The notes: a model not told the origin generated them from the letters alone. Shown: positions 53,723 to 63,083, counted from the first letter of the stretch. The stretch: DNA of 64,000 nucleotides from Rickettsiaceae bacterium (GCA_021323225.1 JAJTCH010000001.1:83408-147407), one strand, 5' to 3'. A program made the numbers and translations.

Positions 53723-55303
53723 CTAATTAATTCTGATACCGGGAAAGATGATTTGAGGTGGGTTGATTTTATGACCCGCTTTGATTGCTTTATCTAAGCT
53801 GGAGAAATTTCTATCTTCTTCGTCAATATTTAAAATATCGAGAATTTTACCAGCAGAATTTGGAATAAATGGCAAAAATAAAATTGCTATTACTCTGATA
53901 TTTTCCACGGTTTTATAGAGTGTATCATTCATCTCTTCAATTTTATTCTCCTTCTTTAAATTCCATGGTGCTTGATCGTTAAAATATTTATTGGCCAAGC
54001 TGGATAATTCGATGATTTTTTCTAAAGCCTGATTGAAAGATAGATCATTAATATCTTGTTTAATGGAGTTATAGATTTCTTGATTTTGCTCTGGCTTACT
54101 GCTGAATTGTGGAACTTCACTATTACAGTTTTTAATTATCATCGTCAGACTTCTTTGGGCCAAATTGCCGATGTTATTTGCCAGTTCAGCATTAATGCGA
54201 TTTATAAAATTCTCACGGGAATAATCTCCGTCACTTCCAAACGGAACTTCCTTTAGCAAAAAATAACGAAAGTAATCAACGGCAATTTTTTGCGGGATAT
54301 TTTTTTCTACCTCAATCTCTGCTTGTTTTTCCTTATATTTAAAGCTCTCAAGCCATTCAATTTCCTTACAAGGATCAATTACATTTCCCAAAGATTTTGA
54401 GATTTTTTGTCCGGAATTTGTCCACCAGCCATGAGCAAAAATTCGGTTTGGCAATGGCAATTTTGCTGCCATAAGAAAGGCGGGCCAATAAACGCAGTGA
54501 AAGCGCAAAATATCTTTGCCGACCACGTGAATTGGTGATTCAACTGTGTTTTCCCAGAAATTTTTATACAAAACATCATCTTCGCTAGAGAAATTGAGGG
54601 CGGAGATATAATTGGTAAGGGCATCAAGCCAAACATACATAATATGTTTTTCGTCCCCCGGAACTGGAACCCCCCATTTGAAAGAAGTTCTAGAAATTGA
54701 AAGATCTTTTAATCCTGATTTTACAAAAGATATTACTTCATTTCGCTTTGATTCGGGTTGAATAAAGTCCGGTACTGCCTCATACAACGCAAGAAGATTA
54801 TTTTGGAAACTGCTTAATTTGAAAAAATAGCTTTCTTCCTTGTGCCAAGCAACTTCTGCTCCGGTTGGGGATTTGCCATCAATTAACTCATCTTCGTTAT
54901 AAAATGCCTCATCACGCAAGGCGTACCAGCCTTCATAAACATCTTTGTAAATCCAGCCATTTTCTTGCAATTTTTGCCAAAAAACTTGTGCAACTTTTTT
55001 ATGCCTCTCTTCTGTGGTTCTAATAAAATCGTCATGAGAATAGCCCATAAAATCTGCCAACTCACGGAATTTAAGGGAGATTTCATCGCAAAATTGTTGG
55101 GGAGTTTTTTCTCTTAAAAGGGCTGATTTTTCTACCTTTTGTCCATGTTCGTCAGTTCCTGTTAAAAAATGCACATTGTAACCGGAAAGTCTTTTGGATC
55201 TGGCTAAAACATCGCAAGCAAGCGAGGTGTAAGCATGGCCAATATGAGGCACATCATTAACATAATAAATTGGCGAAGTGATGTAGAAATTTTTTGAGCT
55301 CAT
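53723..55303 (-). CDS. metG: methionyl-tRNA synthetase
   Basis: A 526-residue class I synthetase. The HIGH motif is in PIYYVNDVPHIGHAYT and the KMSKS motif appears as KISKSLGNVID near residue 310. It lacks the zinc-knuckle-rich insertion and C-terminal dimer domain of the longer E. coli enzyme, as is usual for the alphaproteobacterial short type. The ATG overlaps the map stop by 4 nt (ATGA), so map-metG are coupled. Confidence 0.97.
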   Translation of the reverse strand: MSSKNFYITSPIYYVNDVPHIGHAYTSLACDVLARSKRLSGYNVHFLTGTDEHGQKVEKSALLREKTPQQFCDEISLKFRELADFMGYSHDDFIRTTEERHKKVAQVFWQKLQENGWIYKDVYEGWYALRDEAFYNEDELIDGKSPTGAEVAWHKEESYFFKLSSFQNNLLALYEAVPDFIQPESKRNEVISFVKSGLKDLSISRTSFKWGVPVPGDEKHIMYVWLDALTNYISALNFSSEDDVLYKNFWENTVESPIHVVGKDILRFHCVYWPAFLMAAKLPLPNRIFAHGWWTNSGQKISKSLGNVIDPCKEIEWLESFKYKEKQAEIEVEKNIPQKIAVDYFRYFLLKEVPFGSDGDYSRENFINRINAELANNIGNLAQRSLTMIIKNCNSEVPQFSSKPEQNQEIYNSIKQDINDLSFNQALEKIIELSSLANKYFNDQAPWNLKKENKIEEMNDTLYKTVENIRVIAILFLPFIPNSAGKILDILNIDEEDRNFSSLDKAIKAGHKINPPQIIFPGIRIN

Positions 55304-56085
55304 TTTTTGTAAGGGGGAAGAGTATATTGTTTTGGTGAAAGAGTGAAGATTTCGGCGCCGTTTTTGTTGATACCGATTGTATGTTCAAATTGTGCAGATA
55401 AGGATTTGTCACGGGTTGTAACTGTCCAATTGTCATGTCTGCTAAGAATGGTCTCATAGCTTCCAGCATTAATCATTGGCTCGATGGTAAAGAACATTCC
55501 TTCTTGCAAAGTGATTCCGGTATCTTTTTTGCCATAATGTAAAACATTTGGATCGGTGTGAAATACTTTGCCAATACCATGTCCACAATAATCCCGAACA
55601 ACTGAGAATCCTTCTGATTCAGCATAGTTTTGAATAGCAAAGCCAATATCTCCGAGTTTGTTGCCAGGTTTTGCCTGTTCGATGCCGCGCATCATTGCTT
55701 CATATGTGACTTGGCACAGTCTTGCGGCCTTGACCGGTGGTTTGCCGACATAATACATTCTGCTGGTATCGCCATACCAACCATTTAAAATCACGGTCAC
55801 ATCGATATTTAAAATATCACCGTTTTTAAGCTTTTTTTCGGATGGAATTCCGTGGCAAATCACATGATTTACTGAAGTGCAAATTGATTTAGGAAAGCCC
55901 TTATAATTAAGTGGAGCAGGGATGGCACCATTTTCGATGATTTTATTATGGCACAAATCATTTAGATAGTTAGTGGTAACGCCTGGTTCTACGAAATCGG
56001 TAATATAATCCAGAATTTCAGCGGCCAATTTACCGGCAAGGCGCATTTTAACAAAATCCTCTGGTGAGTGAATGGTAATGGACAT
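55300..56085 (-). CDS. map: methionine aminopeptidase (type I)
   Basis: A 261-residue metalloenzyme removing N-terminal methionine from nascent proteins. Metal-binding and catalytic residues are visible in NIDVTVILNGWYGDTSRMYY, CGHGIGKVFHTDPNVLHYG, FTIEPMINAG and AQFEHTIGI. Length is usual. It is first in a two-gene unit with metG and divergent from rpoZ. Confidence 0.96.
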   Translation of the reverse strand: MSITIHSPEDFVKMRLAGKLAAEILDYITDFVEPGVTTNYLNDLCHNKIIENGAIPAPLNYKGFPKSICTSVNHVICHGIPSEKKLKNGDILNIDVTVILNGWYGDTSRMYYVGKPPVKAARLCQVTYEAMMRGIEQAKPGNKLGDIGFAIQNYAESEGFSVVRDYCGHGIGKVFHTDPNVLHYGKKDTGITLQEGMFFTIEPMINAGSYETILSRHDNWTVTTRDKSLSAQFEHTIGINKNGAEIFTLSPKQYTLPPYKK

Positions 56086-56101
56086 TTAATGGAAATTAAT
56101 C

Positions 56102-56130
56102 TTGATTTAGAGACAAAGGTGGTTTAAGTT
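56102..56130 (+). promoter_or_regulatory. possible promoter of rpoZ-spoT
   Basis: TTGATT (56102-56107) and TAAGTT (56125-56130) are 17 nt apart, followed by ACCGGC. The rpoZ ATG is 43 nt further on. The -10 match is weak. Confidence 0.3.
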
Positions 56131-56173
56131 ACCGGCTTTCCTTTCAAAATTCCAATAATTTTAAATATCAGCC

Positions 56174-56527
56174 ATGGCTAGAGTCACCGTTGAAGATTGT
56201 GTTCTTGTTGTACCAAATCGTTTCGAGCTTTGCTTAATTGCCAGTGATCGCGCTAAAAGCATTCTGTCTGGCGCTGCTACCAATTTAGATAGGAAAGAAA
56301 AGCCTGCAGTTATCTCTCTTCGTGAAGTTGCTGCTAAAGATGTTGATGTTGAAAATGTCCGCAAAAATATCGTCCGCAATATTAAAAATCGTGGCATAGT
56401 CAGCTATGATGATTTGCTTTCTAACATTGATAATTCAGAAGAAGTTGCTCCTGAAGAAATTGAAAGCCAAGGCTTGGTACTAAAAGACACCACTTTCGTT
56501 GATGATAATATTGAAGTTGACGATTAG
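56174..56527 (+). CDS. rpoZ: DNA-directed RNA polymerase subunit omega
   Basis: A 117-residue omega subunit that aids folding of beta-prime and binds ppGpp in proteobacteria. The start MARVTVEDCVLVVPNRFELC and VISLREVAAKDVDVENVRKN are typical of the alphaproteobacterial type; the C-terminal tail is acidic. It directly precedes the (p)ppGpp synthetase gene, the same order as in many proteobacteria. Confidence 0.95.
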   Translation: MARVTVEDCVLVVPNRFELCLIASDRAKSILSGAATNLDRKEKPAVISLREVAAKDVDVENVRKNIVRNIKNRGIVSYDDLLSNIDNSEEVAPEEIESQGLVLKDTTFVDDNIEVDD

Positions 56528-56551
56528 CCTGTTGTCCCAAATGATAAAATC

Positions 56552-58702
56552 ATGCTCAGTGGTAATGAGTTAGTAGAGAAAATAAAAAAATACCATACCA
56601 ATTTTGATGAAAAATTGGTTCTAGACGCTTACGAAATTTCCCTCAATTCTCACTCTTCCCAGTTTCGCTCTTCGGGCGATCCTTATTTTTCCCATCCTCT
56701 AGCGGTTGCTGAAATTCTGATTGATTACAAACTTGACGCCACTTCGGTGATCACGGCACTTTTGCATGATGTGGTTGAAGATACTGAAGTTACCCTGGAA
56801 GTTATTGAAGAAAAATTTGGCGAGAAAATTGCCAGTTTGGTTGATGGCGTGACTAAGCTCAGCAAAATTGAATCTTTATCTCATAGCCAAAAAACGGCAG
56901 AAAATTTCCGCAAATTGGTGATGGCGGTATCGCAAGATATTCGCGTTTTGTTGGTAAAACTGGCAGACAGGTTGCACAATATGCAGACCTTAAATTTTAT
57001 AAAATCTGAAGAAAAAAGAATTAGAATTGCTAGCGAAAGCCTAAGTATTTATGCGCCTTTGGCAGCAAGAATCGGGATGTATAAAATTCGTGATGAGTTG
57101 CAAGATTTGTCTTTTGCTCAGATTAATCCTGATGCCAGGAATTACATAAAAAATAAATTAGATGAGCTAAGAGAATCAGAGAAAGATATTATTGAAAAAA
57201 TTATTGTTGATTTAAGCTCCAAGCTTAGTTCTGGCAAAATCAATTTTGAAATTTCCGGTCGCGAAAAACAGCCTTATTCAATCTGGAATAAAATGAAAAG
57301 TCAGAGCATCAGCTTTGGACATCTTCATGACATAATGGGTTTTCGTATTGTGGTTGATGATGTTGCTTCCTGTTACATGGCTTTGGGCGTTATAAATTCC
57401 AACTACAATATGATTCCCGGTAGTTTTAAAGATTATATCAGCACCCCTAAAGAGAACGGCTATCGTTCCATTCATTTGCTAACTTTGGGTCCGCAAAATA
57501 AGAAAATTGAAATCCAGATCCGAACTAAAGAGATGCATAAAGTTGCTGAATCCGGTGTTGCTGCTCATTGGAGTTATAAGGAAAAAAATAAAATAGATGG
57601 TAAGGAAAGCGAACAATATAAATGGATTAGAGATTTAATTAGTCTGTTTGAACAGATGGAAGATCCAGGAGAAATATTGCGTGATCATAAAATCCAGATG
57701 CACAAAGATCAGGTTTTTTGTTTCACGCCTGGTGGGGATGTGTTCAATCTGCCGGTTGGAGCTACGATTATTGATTTTGCTTACGCGGTCCATTCAGAAA
57801 TTGGCAATAAATGTGTTAGCGCCAAAGTTAATGGTATTAGCACCAGCTTGAGGCAAAAACTGGAAAATGGTGATCAAGTAGAGATTATAACTGACAGCAA
57901 TAGCAAACCTTCTCCTGCCTGGCTACAATTTGCCACAACCTATAAAGCCAAAGCTGCAATCAAACATTTCATCAGAAATAAAAAACATGCAGAATATGTT
58001 GCTTTAGGAAAAGCAATTTTAAATAAATTCTTTGCTTCCAAGAACCTAGCAATTGATGAAAAAATGCTGGAGGGAGTTTTAAGAAATTTTAATAAAAAGA
58101 CAGTTGATGATCTCTATGTTTTTGTAACGGAAGGTTTGGTGGCAAGAACTGATATATTAAAAGCGATATATCCTGAACATCAAGAGAGCCAGAAAAAACC
58201 TAAAAAAGAAAAAACCAATAAAGCCGATTGGTTTAAAGAGGATTATTCAAAAAAAGATTCTTTACCTATTCAAGGTTTGATTTCCGGTATGGCAATGCAT
58301 CTTGCCAGATGTTGCCACCCGATACCGGGAGATAATATAATTGGTGTTATCAGCACCGGAAGTGGAGTTACAATCCATAGCCAAAATTGTGTTAACTTAA
58401 AAACAATTGCCTTAAACCCATTAAATTTACTCGATGTTTGCTGGAAAGAAGATGAGGGTGACAATCTATATCAAAGCCGTGTTGTTATAGTTATGAATAA
58501 TACTGCTGGTAGTTTGGCAGAAGTCAGTAGTGCTATTGCCAGAAAAAAAATCAATATTACTAACATTAAAATTAACAGCCGTTCAGCAGATTTCTTTGAA
58601 GTGGTGATTGATATAGAGGTAAAAAATACTGAACATTTGGAAGAGGTTATGTCAATTCTTAGGATGTCAAAAAATGTTATTGAAGTTAAAACATCAAGCT
58701 AG
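56552..58702 (+). CDS. spoT: bifunctional (p)ppGpp synthetase/hydrolase
   Basis: A 716-residue Rel/SpoT protein. The HD hydrolase domain has ALLHDVVEDTEVT and VKLADRLHNMQTL; the synthetase domain has IMGFRIVVDD and TPKENGYRSIHL; the TGS domain is at about 385-450 (VFCFTPGGDVFNLPVGATII), then a conserved-cysteine region (CCHPIPGDNIIG) and a C-terminal ACT domain. Both catalytic domains look intact, so a stringent response is likely kept, unlike Rickettsia species that carry only fragmented copies. Co-transcribed with rpoZ. Confidence 0.95.
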   Translation: MLSGNELVEKIKKYHTNFDEKLVLDAYEISLNSHSSQFRSSGDPYFSHPLAVAEILIDYKLDATSVITALLHDVVEDTEVTLEVIEEKFGEKIASLVDGVTKLSKIESLSHSQKTAENFRKLVMAVSQDIRVLLVKLADRLHNMQTLNFIKSEEKRIRIASESLSIYAPLAARIGMYKIRDELQDLSFAQINPDARNYIKNKLDELRESEKDIIEKIIVDLSSKLSSGKINFEISGREKQPYSIWNKMKSQSISFGHLHDIMGFRIVVDDVASCYMALGVINSNYNMIPGSFKDYISTPKENGYRSIHLLTLGPQNKKIEIQIRTKEMHKVAESGVAAHWSYKEKNKIDGKESEQYKWIRDLISLFEQMEDPGEILRDHKIQMHKDQVFCFTPGGDVFNLPVGATIIDFAYAVHSEIGNKCVSAKVNGISTSLRQKLENGDQVEIITDSNSKPSPAWLQFATTYKAKAAIKHFIRNKKHAEYVALGKAILNKFFASKNLAIDEKMLEGVLRNFNKKTVDDLYVFVTEGLVARTDILKAIYPEHQESQKKPKKEKTNKADWFKEDYSKKDSLPIQGLISGMAMHLARCCHPIPGDNIIGVISTGSGVTIHSQNCVNLKTIALNPLNLLDVCWKEDEGDNLYQSRVVIVMNNTAGSLAEVSSAIARKKINITNIKINSRSADFFEVVIDIEVKNTEHLEEVMSILRMSKNVIEVKTSS

Positions 58703-58733
58703 ACAACCTATCTAATTCGTAAAAGGCTTTTAT

Positions 58734-58762
58734 TTGACATTCTAATTCTGTGTTTATAGTAT
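58734..58762 (+). promoter_or_regulatory. predicted strong promoter of the dicarboxylate carrier gene
   Basis: A perfect TTGACA (58734-58739) is followed by TATAGT (58755-58760, 15-nt spacer) or TAGTAT (58757-58762, 17-nt spacer), then the GC-rich discriminator GCGCCC. The leader to the ATG is about 100 nt. Confidence 0.65.
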
Positions 58763-58865
58763 GCGCCCTCTGGTCGTTTCACTTTTGCGGCAAGATTCAA
58801 AAGGCCGTATCGCAGTTTTACTACCTATCTTTACCAAATCACTTAACAACAAATAAGGATCATCA

Positions 58866-60098
58866 ATGAAATTAGAATTAAAACTGTGGCAACAGGTTTT
58901 TATTGCTTTGATTTTAGGTGTTATTGCCGGCGCTCTCTTGGGAAAAGATGCCGAGCCTCTTAAGGTTCTTGGGACAATATTCTTTAATCTGATCAAAATG
59001 GTCATAGTGCCATTAATATTTTTTGCTTTGCTTTCCGGTATTACTTCCATGGGTGCTGGCCATAGTGCTACCAGAGTTGGCATGAAAGGTTTTATTACTT
59101 ACATGATCACTGCATCTTTGGCGGTGGTAATTGGCCTAACTGCTGGTACTCTCTTTGAACCAGGTACCGGGGTTGATTTGAGAAGTCTAAGCGCTTCCGC
59201 TACCATGACTAATGGAACTCCTCAAAAAACCCCTTCTGTTTCTGACTTTCTTATCGGTTTGATTTCTACTAATCCTATCCAATCGATGGCTTCTGATCAC
59301 TTTTTACAAATCATCGTATTCTCAATCTTTGTTGGGATAGTGATCAATAAAATCGGTGATGAAGGAAAAATATTGAAAGATTTCATCGCTAGCGCTTCAA
59401 AAGTTACTTTCAAGATGATTGAAATGATCGTCAAATTAGCGCCAATTGGGGTTTTTGGTTTTGTTTCAGTTGCAGTTGGAACTCAAGGTTTGGATGTTCT
59501 TGAGGCTTTAGCTAAACTAGTGCTTATATTTTTAGGTTGCTGCATTTTGCAATATGTTATTTTTGGCGTGATCATTCTTGCTTTTGCCCGCTTGTCACCA
59601 CTGCCATTCTACAAAAAAATGCTTCTTTCTCAATCAATTGCTTTTTCAACCAGCAGCAGTAAAGCTACACTTTCTACTGCGATGACTCAGCTTAACGAAA
59701 GAATGGGTGTTTCTAAAGCCAATACTAATTTCATTATGCCTCTTGGTGCTTGCATCAATATGGATGGTGCAGCTATTTATCTTGGTTTGTGTGCTTTGTT
59801 CTTTGCTCAAAGCTATGGCATAGTTCTCACTCCATCTAATTACATGATGCTATTTTTAACCTGCACCTTAGGTTCAATAGGTGCTGCGGGTATTCCAAGT
59901 GGCTCAATAATTTTCATGGGCATGGTTCTTTCTTCCGTTGGTTTGCCAATTGAAGGTATCGGCATCATCTTCGGTGTTGATAGAATTTTGGATATGATCC
60001 GCACCACAATCAACATCACTGGTGATGCAACTGTTACTTTATTGGTTGATAGAAGTGAAAATATGTTGGATGAAAAAACCTATTACGCTGACAACTAA
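58866..60098 (+). CDS. dicarboxylate/amino acid:cation symporter (DAACS family)
   Basis: A 410-residue membrane carrier with eight membrane segments and two re-entrant loops. The serine-rich loop AFSTSSSKATLSTAM, the MDGAAIYLGLCALFFAQSYG segment (usual NMDGT) and LGSIGAAGIPSGSIIFMGMV are diagnostic of GltP/GltT-type glutamate/aspartate carriers. A host-dependent cell could use it to import glutamate or aspartate as carbon and nitrogen source; substrate is inferred. It is one of few genes here with a clear Shine-Dalgarno (AAGGA), and it has its own promoter and terminator. Confidence 0.93.
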   Translation: MKLELKLWQQVFIALILGVIAGALLGKDAEPLKVLGTIFFNLIKMVIVPLIFFALLSGITSMGAGHSATRVGMKGFITYMITASLAVVIGLTAGTLFEPGTGVDLRSLSASATMTNGTPQKTPSVSDFLIGLISTNPIQSMASDHFLQIIVFSIFVGIVINKIGDEGKILKDFIASASKVTFKMIEMIVKLAPIGVFGFVSVAVGTQGLDVLEALAKLVLIFLGCCILQYVIFGVIILAFARLSPLPFYKKMLLSQSIAFSTSSSKATLSTAMTQLNERMGVSKANTNFIMPLGACINMDGAAIYLGLCALFFAQSYGIVLTPSNYMMLFLTCTLGSIGAAGIPSGSIIFMGMVLSSVGLPIEGIGIIFGVDRILDMIRTTINITGDATVTLLVDRSENMLDEKTYYADN

Positions 60099-60126
60099 AC
60101 TTTTAAGACTAAATAAAAAATATTAT

Positions 60127-60168
60127 AAAAAAGGAGGGGTCCTTAAAAAGCCCCTCCTTTTTTATTTT
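60127..60168 (+). terminator. Rho-independent terminator after symporter gene
   Basis: AAAAAAGGAGGGG (60127-60139) and CCCCTCCTTTTTT (60151-60163) form a perfect 13-bp stem with an 11-nt loop and a T-rich tail, 29 nt past the stop. Confidence 0.92.
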
Positions 60169-60216
60169 TCGATGTAGATAATAAATGCTCCATCAATTTA
60201 AATTTTTGTAAAAGAT

Positions 60217-60831
60217 ATGTTTAGATTCTTGCTAGCCTTTTTATTGTTCTTTGGAAATCCAAATAGTTTACTTGCAAAGCCAGGTACAGATTTCATTTCT
60301 CAAAATAAAGTTGACCTTCTTCAGATCGAAAATTATTTAAATAACATCAAATTCCTTAAAGCCACTTTTGTGCAAGAAGCTCCCAGCGGAAATTCCAGCG
60401 GCAAATTCTTTCTCGCCCGTCCAGGAAAAATGAGAATAGAATATGAAAAACCATCACCTTTATTGATAGTGGCCAGGGACAATGTTTTAGCCTATAGCGA
60501 CTTAGAACTTGATGAAACTTCCTATGTTTCTACCAATAGCACTCCGGCATCATTTTTAACTAGAAAGAATTTTTCTTTTTCTGCTAAAGATGTTGAAGTT
60601 GTAGGATTTGAGAAGAATGATAATTTTATCAGGGTAGCAATAGTTAAAAAAAACAAAAAAGAGGCGGGGACTTTTACTTTAGTATTTCAAAGAGATCCTC
60701 TCAAATTTGTTAAAATGGAAGTAAAAAATGATTTAGATGAAGTTACTAAAGTGTCTTTCACCACAACCAAATTTGATGAGGCGATTGACGATAAAATGTT
60801 TATAGTTAAAAACAAAAATTTGCCGGAATAA
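60217..60831 (+). CDS. lolA: outer membrane lipoprotein carrier protein LolA
   Basis: A 204-residue periplasmic chaperone carrying lipoproteins from LolCDE to the outer membrane. A signal peptide (MFRFLLAFLLFFGNPNSLLA) precedes the LolA fold, with LKATFVQEAPSGNSSGKFFL, RPGKMRIEYEKPSPLLIVA and late beta strands. Length is usual. tolR starts at the very next base after its stop, so they share a transcript. Confidence 0.93.
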   Translation: MFRFLLAFLLFFGNPNSLLAKPGTDFISQNKVDLLQIENYLNNIKFLKATFVQEAPSGNSSGKFFLARPGKMRIEYEKPSPLLIVARDNVLAYSDLELDETSYVSTNSTPASFLTRKNFSFSAKDVEVVGFEKNDNFIRVAIVKKNKKEAGTFTLVFQRDPLKFVKMEVKNDLDEVTKVSFTTTKFDEAIDDKMFIVKNKNLPE

Positions 60832-61257
60832 ATGGGTGCCAGTATCAAACACAAAAATTCCAGAAAAAGACGCTCTTCAATGAGCGAAATCAATATCACG
60901 CCATTTGTTGACGTTCTTTTAGTGTTGCTGATTATATTTATGGTGGCCACTCCAATGATGACGGGCAGTGTGGATCTAGAATTACCAAGGGGTGTCAATA
61001 GTGCAAGCCAGCAACAAGATGAGCCGGTTGCAGTTTCAATCAAAAGCGATGGCACAATTTATTTACAAAATAATCTTACAAAATTGGGCTTTTTATCTTC
61101 TGGATTAATGACGGTGACTAGCGGAAATATCAATAGCAAAATTTTTGTTCGCGCTGATACCAAGATAGACTATGGCAGGGTGATGGAAGTTGTTAAAGCC
61201 ATTAATTCTGCCGGCTTTAGCCAGGTTGTTTTGGTTACCGATCTTTCAGGTGTATGA
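60832..61257 (+). CDS. tolR: biopolymer transporter TolR/ExbD
   Basis: A 141-residue inner-membrane protein with one helix and a periplasmic domain. The SEINITPFVDVLLVLLIIFM helix carries the Asp essential for proton use, followed by TPMMTGSVDLELPRG. With TolQ it powers TolA. tolQ should lie immediately upstream but lolA is there instead. The stop overlaps the tolA ATG by 4 nt (ATGA). Confidence 0.92.
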   Translation: MGASIKHKNSRKRRSSMSEINITPFVDVLLVLLIIFMVATPMMTGSVDLELPRGVNSASQQQDEPVAVSIKSDGTIYLQNNLTKLGFLSSGLMTVTSGNINSKIFVRADTKIDYGRVMEVVKAINSAGFSQVVLVTDLSGV

Positions 61258-62180
61258 TCCGCAATATATTTTATTCGTTATTTCTCCATTTCATTTTACT
61301 GCTTCTTTTTTATTTTGGATTTAGTTTCGGTCCGAAAATTGAAATAGAAAAAACTCCAAAAGTTACTATTGATTTTATCGCTAAAGTTGGAAATTCAACT
61401 AATGAAAGCGAGATAAAAATTCCTTCTAAAACTGCTCCGGTAAAAAATAACCAATCGCAAAAAGAGGTTTCAAAAGTTAAGAAACCAAACAAAAAAGCTC
61501 CTGCAAAGCCACAAGCTGCAAAGCCTAAGGCAAAGCCTCAGCCAAAAATAGCTCCTAAGGAATTTAAGCCAAAAGAACCGGATGCAAAAAGTGAAGAAGA
61601 TAGCACTTCAATCGAAGAGGTTGGTGAGTTGCCTAGTGCCAAAAAAAGTCCTGAAAAACCTAAAGAGAAAAAAGCCAAGCCCGAGATGAAAGAAAAGCCG
61701 GTAAAAGAGGAAGTAAAAAAAGTTGAAAAACCAAAAGAGGAACCAAAAAAAGAAGAAGTTCTGGAGGAGGAAGAGGAGGAAACAGAAGATGAAGGCGAGG
61801 ATGAAGAGGATGATATTGGCGAATATTCTTTCACTGAGAATACGATTGAAAGTCTCGATCTCCTGGCCAGAGAAAAAATGAATATTAAAAATCAGATCAA
61901 GCGTTGCTACAAAAGGGCTTTGGATGAATCGCGAATTTCCAATAAAGCTGTCGTCAATGCCCATATAGTTGTTAACAAAGATGGGGTTATTGATCTTAAA
62001 TCGGTTGTGATTAAGGATTATCAGAAATATTCAGATTCGAACCAGATAGAATTCCGCCAGGCAGTAGATGTTGTGATGCAGTCGCTAAAATTCTGTAGCC
62101 CGATAAGAAACTTGCCTCAAGACAAATATGATGTTTGGAAGGAGATTGATCTGCAATTTGATGGGGAAGGTGGTCAGTAG
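61254..62180 (+). CDS. tolA: TolA/TonB-like energy transducer
   Basis: A 308-residue protein. It has an N-terminal helix (FYSLFLHFILLLLFYFGFSF), then a long Lys/Pro/Glu-rich periplasm-spanning region (about residues 60-195) and a compact C-terminal domain (MNIKNQIKRCYKRALDESRI onward) with two cysteines. The C-terminal domain fits TolA better than TonB, and the position after tolR supports this, but TonB cannot be excluded. tolB and pal, which often follow, are absent; the next gene is metF on the other strand. Confidence 0.82.
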   Translation: MIRNIFYSLFLHFILLLLFYFGFSFGPKIEIEKTPKVTIDFIAKVGNSTNESEIKIPSKTAPVKNNQSQKEVSKVKKPNKKAPAKPQAAKPKAKPQPKIAPKEFKPKEPDAKSEEDSTSIEEVGELPSAKKSPEKPKEKKAKPEMKEKPVKEEVKKVEKPKEEPKKEEVLEEEEEETEDEGEDEEDDIGEYSFTENTIESLDLLAREKMNIKNQIKRCYKRALDESRISNKAVVNAHIVVNKDGVIDLKSVVIKDYQKYSDSNQIEFRQAVDVVMQSLKFCSPIRNLPQDKYDVWKEIDLQFDGEGGQ

Positions 62181-62192
62181 TTAAATGCGTTC

Positions 62193-63083
62193 TTAAGCTT
62201 CTTTAACGCCTAAAACATGGCAAATGGCTAAGGTTAAATCTGAACGATTAAGAGTGTAGAAGTGAAAATCATTAACTCCAGAATTGTGTAAAATGCGGCA
62301 TTGTTCAACTGCTACAATTGCTGCCATTAATTTTCTGGTCTCTTCTTTTTCATCTAGTCCAATAAAAATTTCTGACATCCAATTCGGGATTTTTGTTCCA
62401 GACATTTTGGCAAAATGCTTTACCTGCTTCACATTACTAACCGGCAAAATTCCCGGAACTATCGGAACATTTATCCCAGCCTTCAAGCACTTATCCACAA
62501 AGCGCAAATATAAATCAGTCTCAAAAAAGAATTGGGTAATAATACGGCTTGCCCCGGCATCAACCTTGCGTTTCAAATTATCAATATCTTCTTCCAGGCT
62601 TTTAGCTTCCGGGTGCATTTCCGGATAACCGGCAACTGAAATTTCAAAATCGCCAATTTTTTTTAAGCCTTCAACCAATTCGTTGGCATGTTGATAACCG
62701 TCAGAACGCAATTGATAGCTTGGAGCGGAAGCCGGCATATCCCCCCTTAATGCCACTATATGTCTAACACCAATTTCCCAATAATTTCTGGCAATCTCAT
62801 CAATTTCTTGTTTGGAAGCGCCAATGCAGGTTAAGTGAGAAGCGGGTTTGAGATTGGTGGTCTGTAGGATTTTTTTGATGGTATTGTGCGTTCTTTCTCT
62901 GGTAGAGCCGCCAGCGCCGTAAGTTACTGAAACAAAGCTTGGGTTAAGACCTTTCAAGGCAGTGATTGATTTCCAAAGTTTTTCCTCCATCTCATCATTT
63001 TTAGGAGGAAAAAACTCAAAAGAAACATTCAATTCACGCCTTGATAAAACAATTTCTTCTAGCTTGTTGGTATAAAGCTTCAT
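62193..63083 (-). CDS. metF: 5,10-methylenetetrahydrofolate reductase
   Basis: A 296-residue flavoenzyme reducing methylene-THF to methyl-THF for methionine synthesis. It has VSFEFFPPKNDEMEEKLW at the start, FVSVTYGAGGSTRERTHNTI, HIVALRGDMP and ITQFFFETDLYLRFVDKCLK. Length is usual. Its ATG shares one base with the stop of the ankyrin gene upstream (TAATG), so its translation is coupled to that gene. Confidence 0.96.
   Translation of the reverse strand: MKLYTNKLEEIVLSRRELNVSFEFFPPKNDEMEEKLWKSITALKGLNPSFVSVTYGAGGSTRERTHNTIKKILQTTNLKPASHLTCIGASKQEIDEIARNYWEIGVRHIVALRGDMPASAPSYQLRSDGYQHANELVEGLKKIGDFEISVAGYPEMHPEAKSLEEDIDNLKRKVDAGASRIITQFFFETDLYLRFVDKCLKAGINVPIVPGILPVSNVKQVKHFAKMSGTKIPNWMSEIFIGLDEKEETRKLMAAIVAVEQCRILHNSGVNDFHFYTLNRSDLTLAICHVLGVKEA

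Noticed and set aside
61538..61834. A Ser/Phe-rich minus-strand frame opposite tolA
   Set aside because: It is the complement of the Lys/Glu-rich tolA linker and carries no domain.
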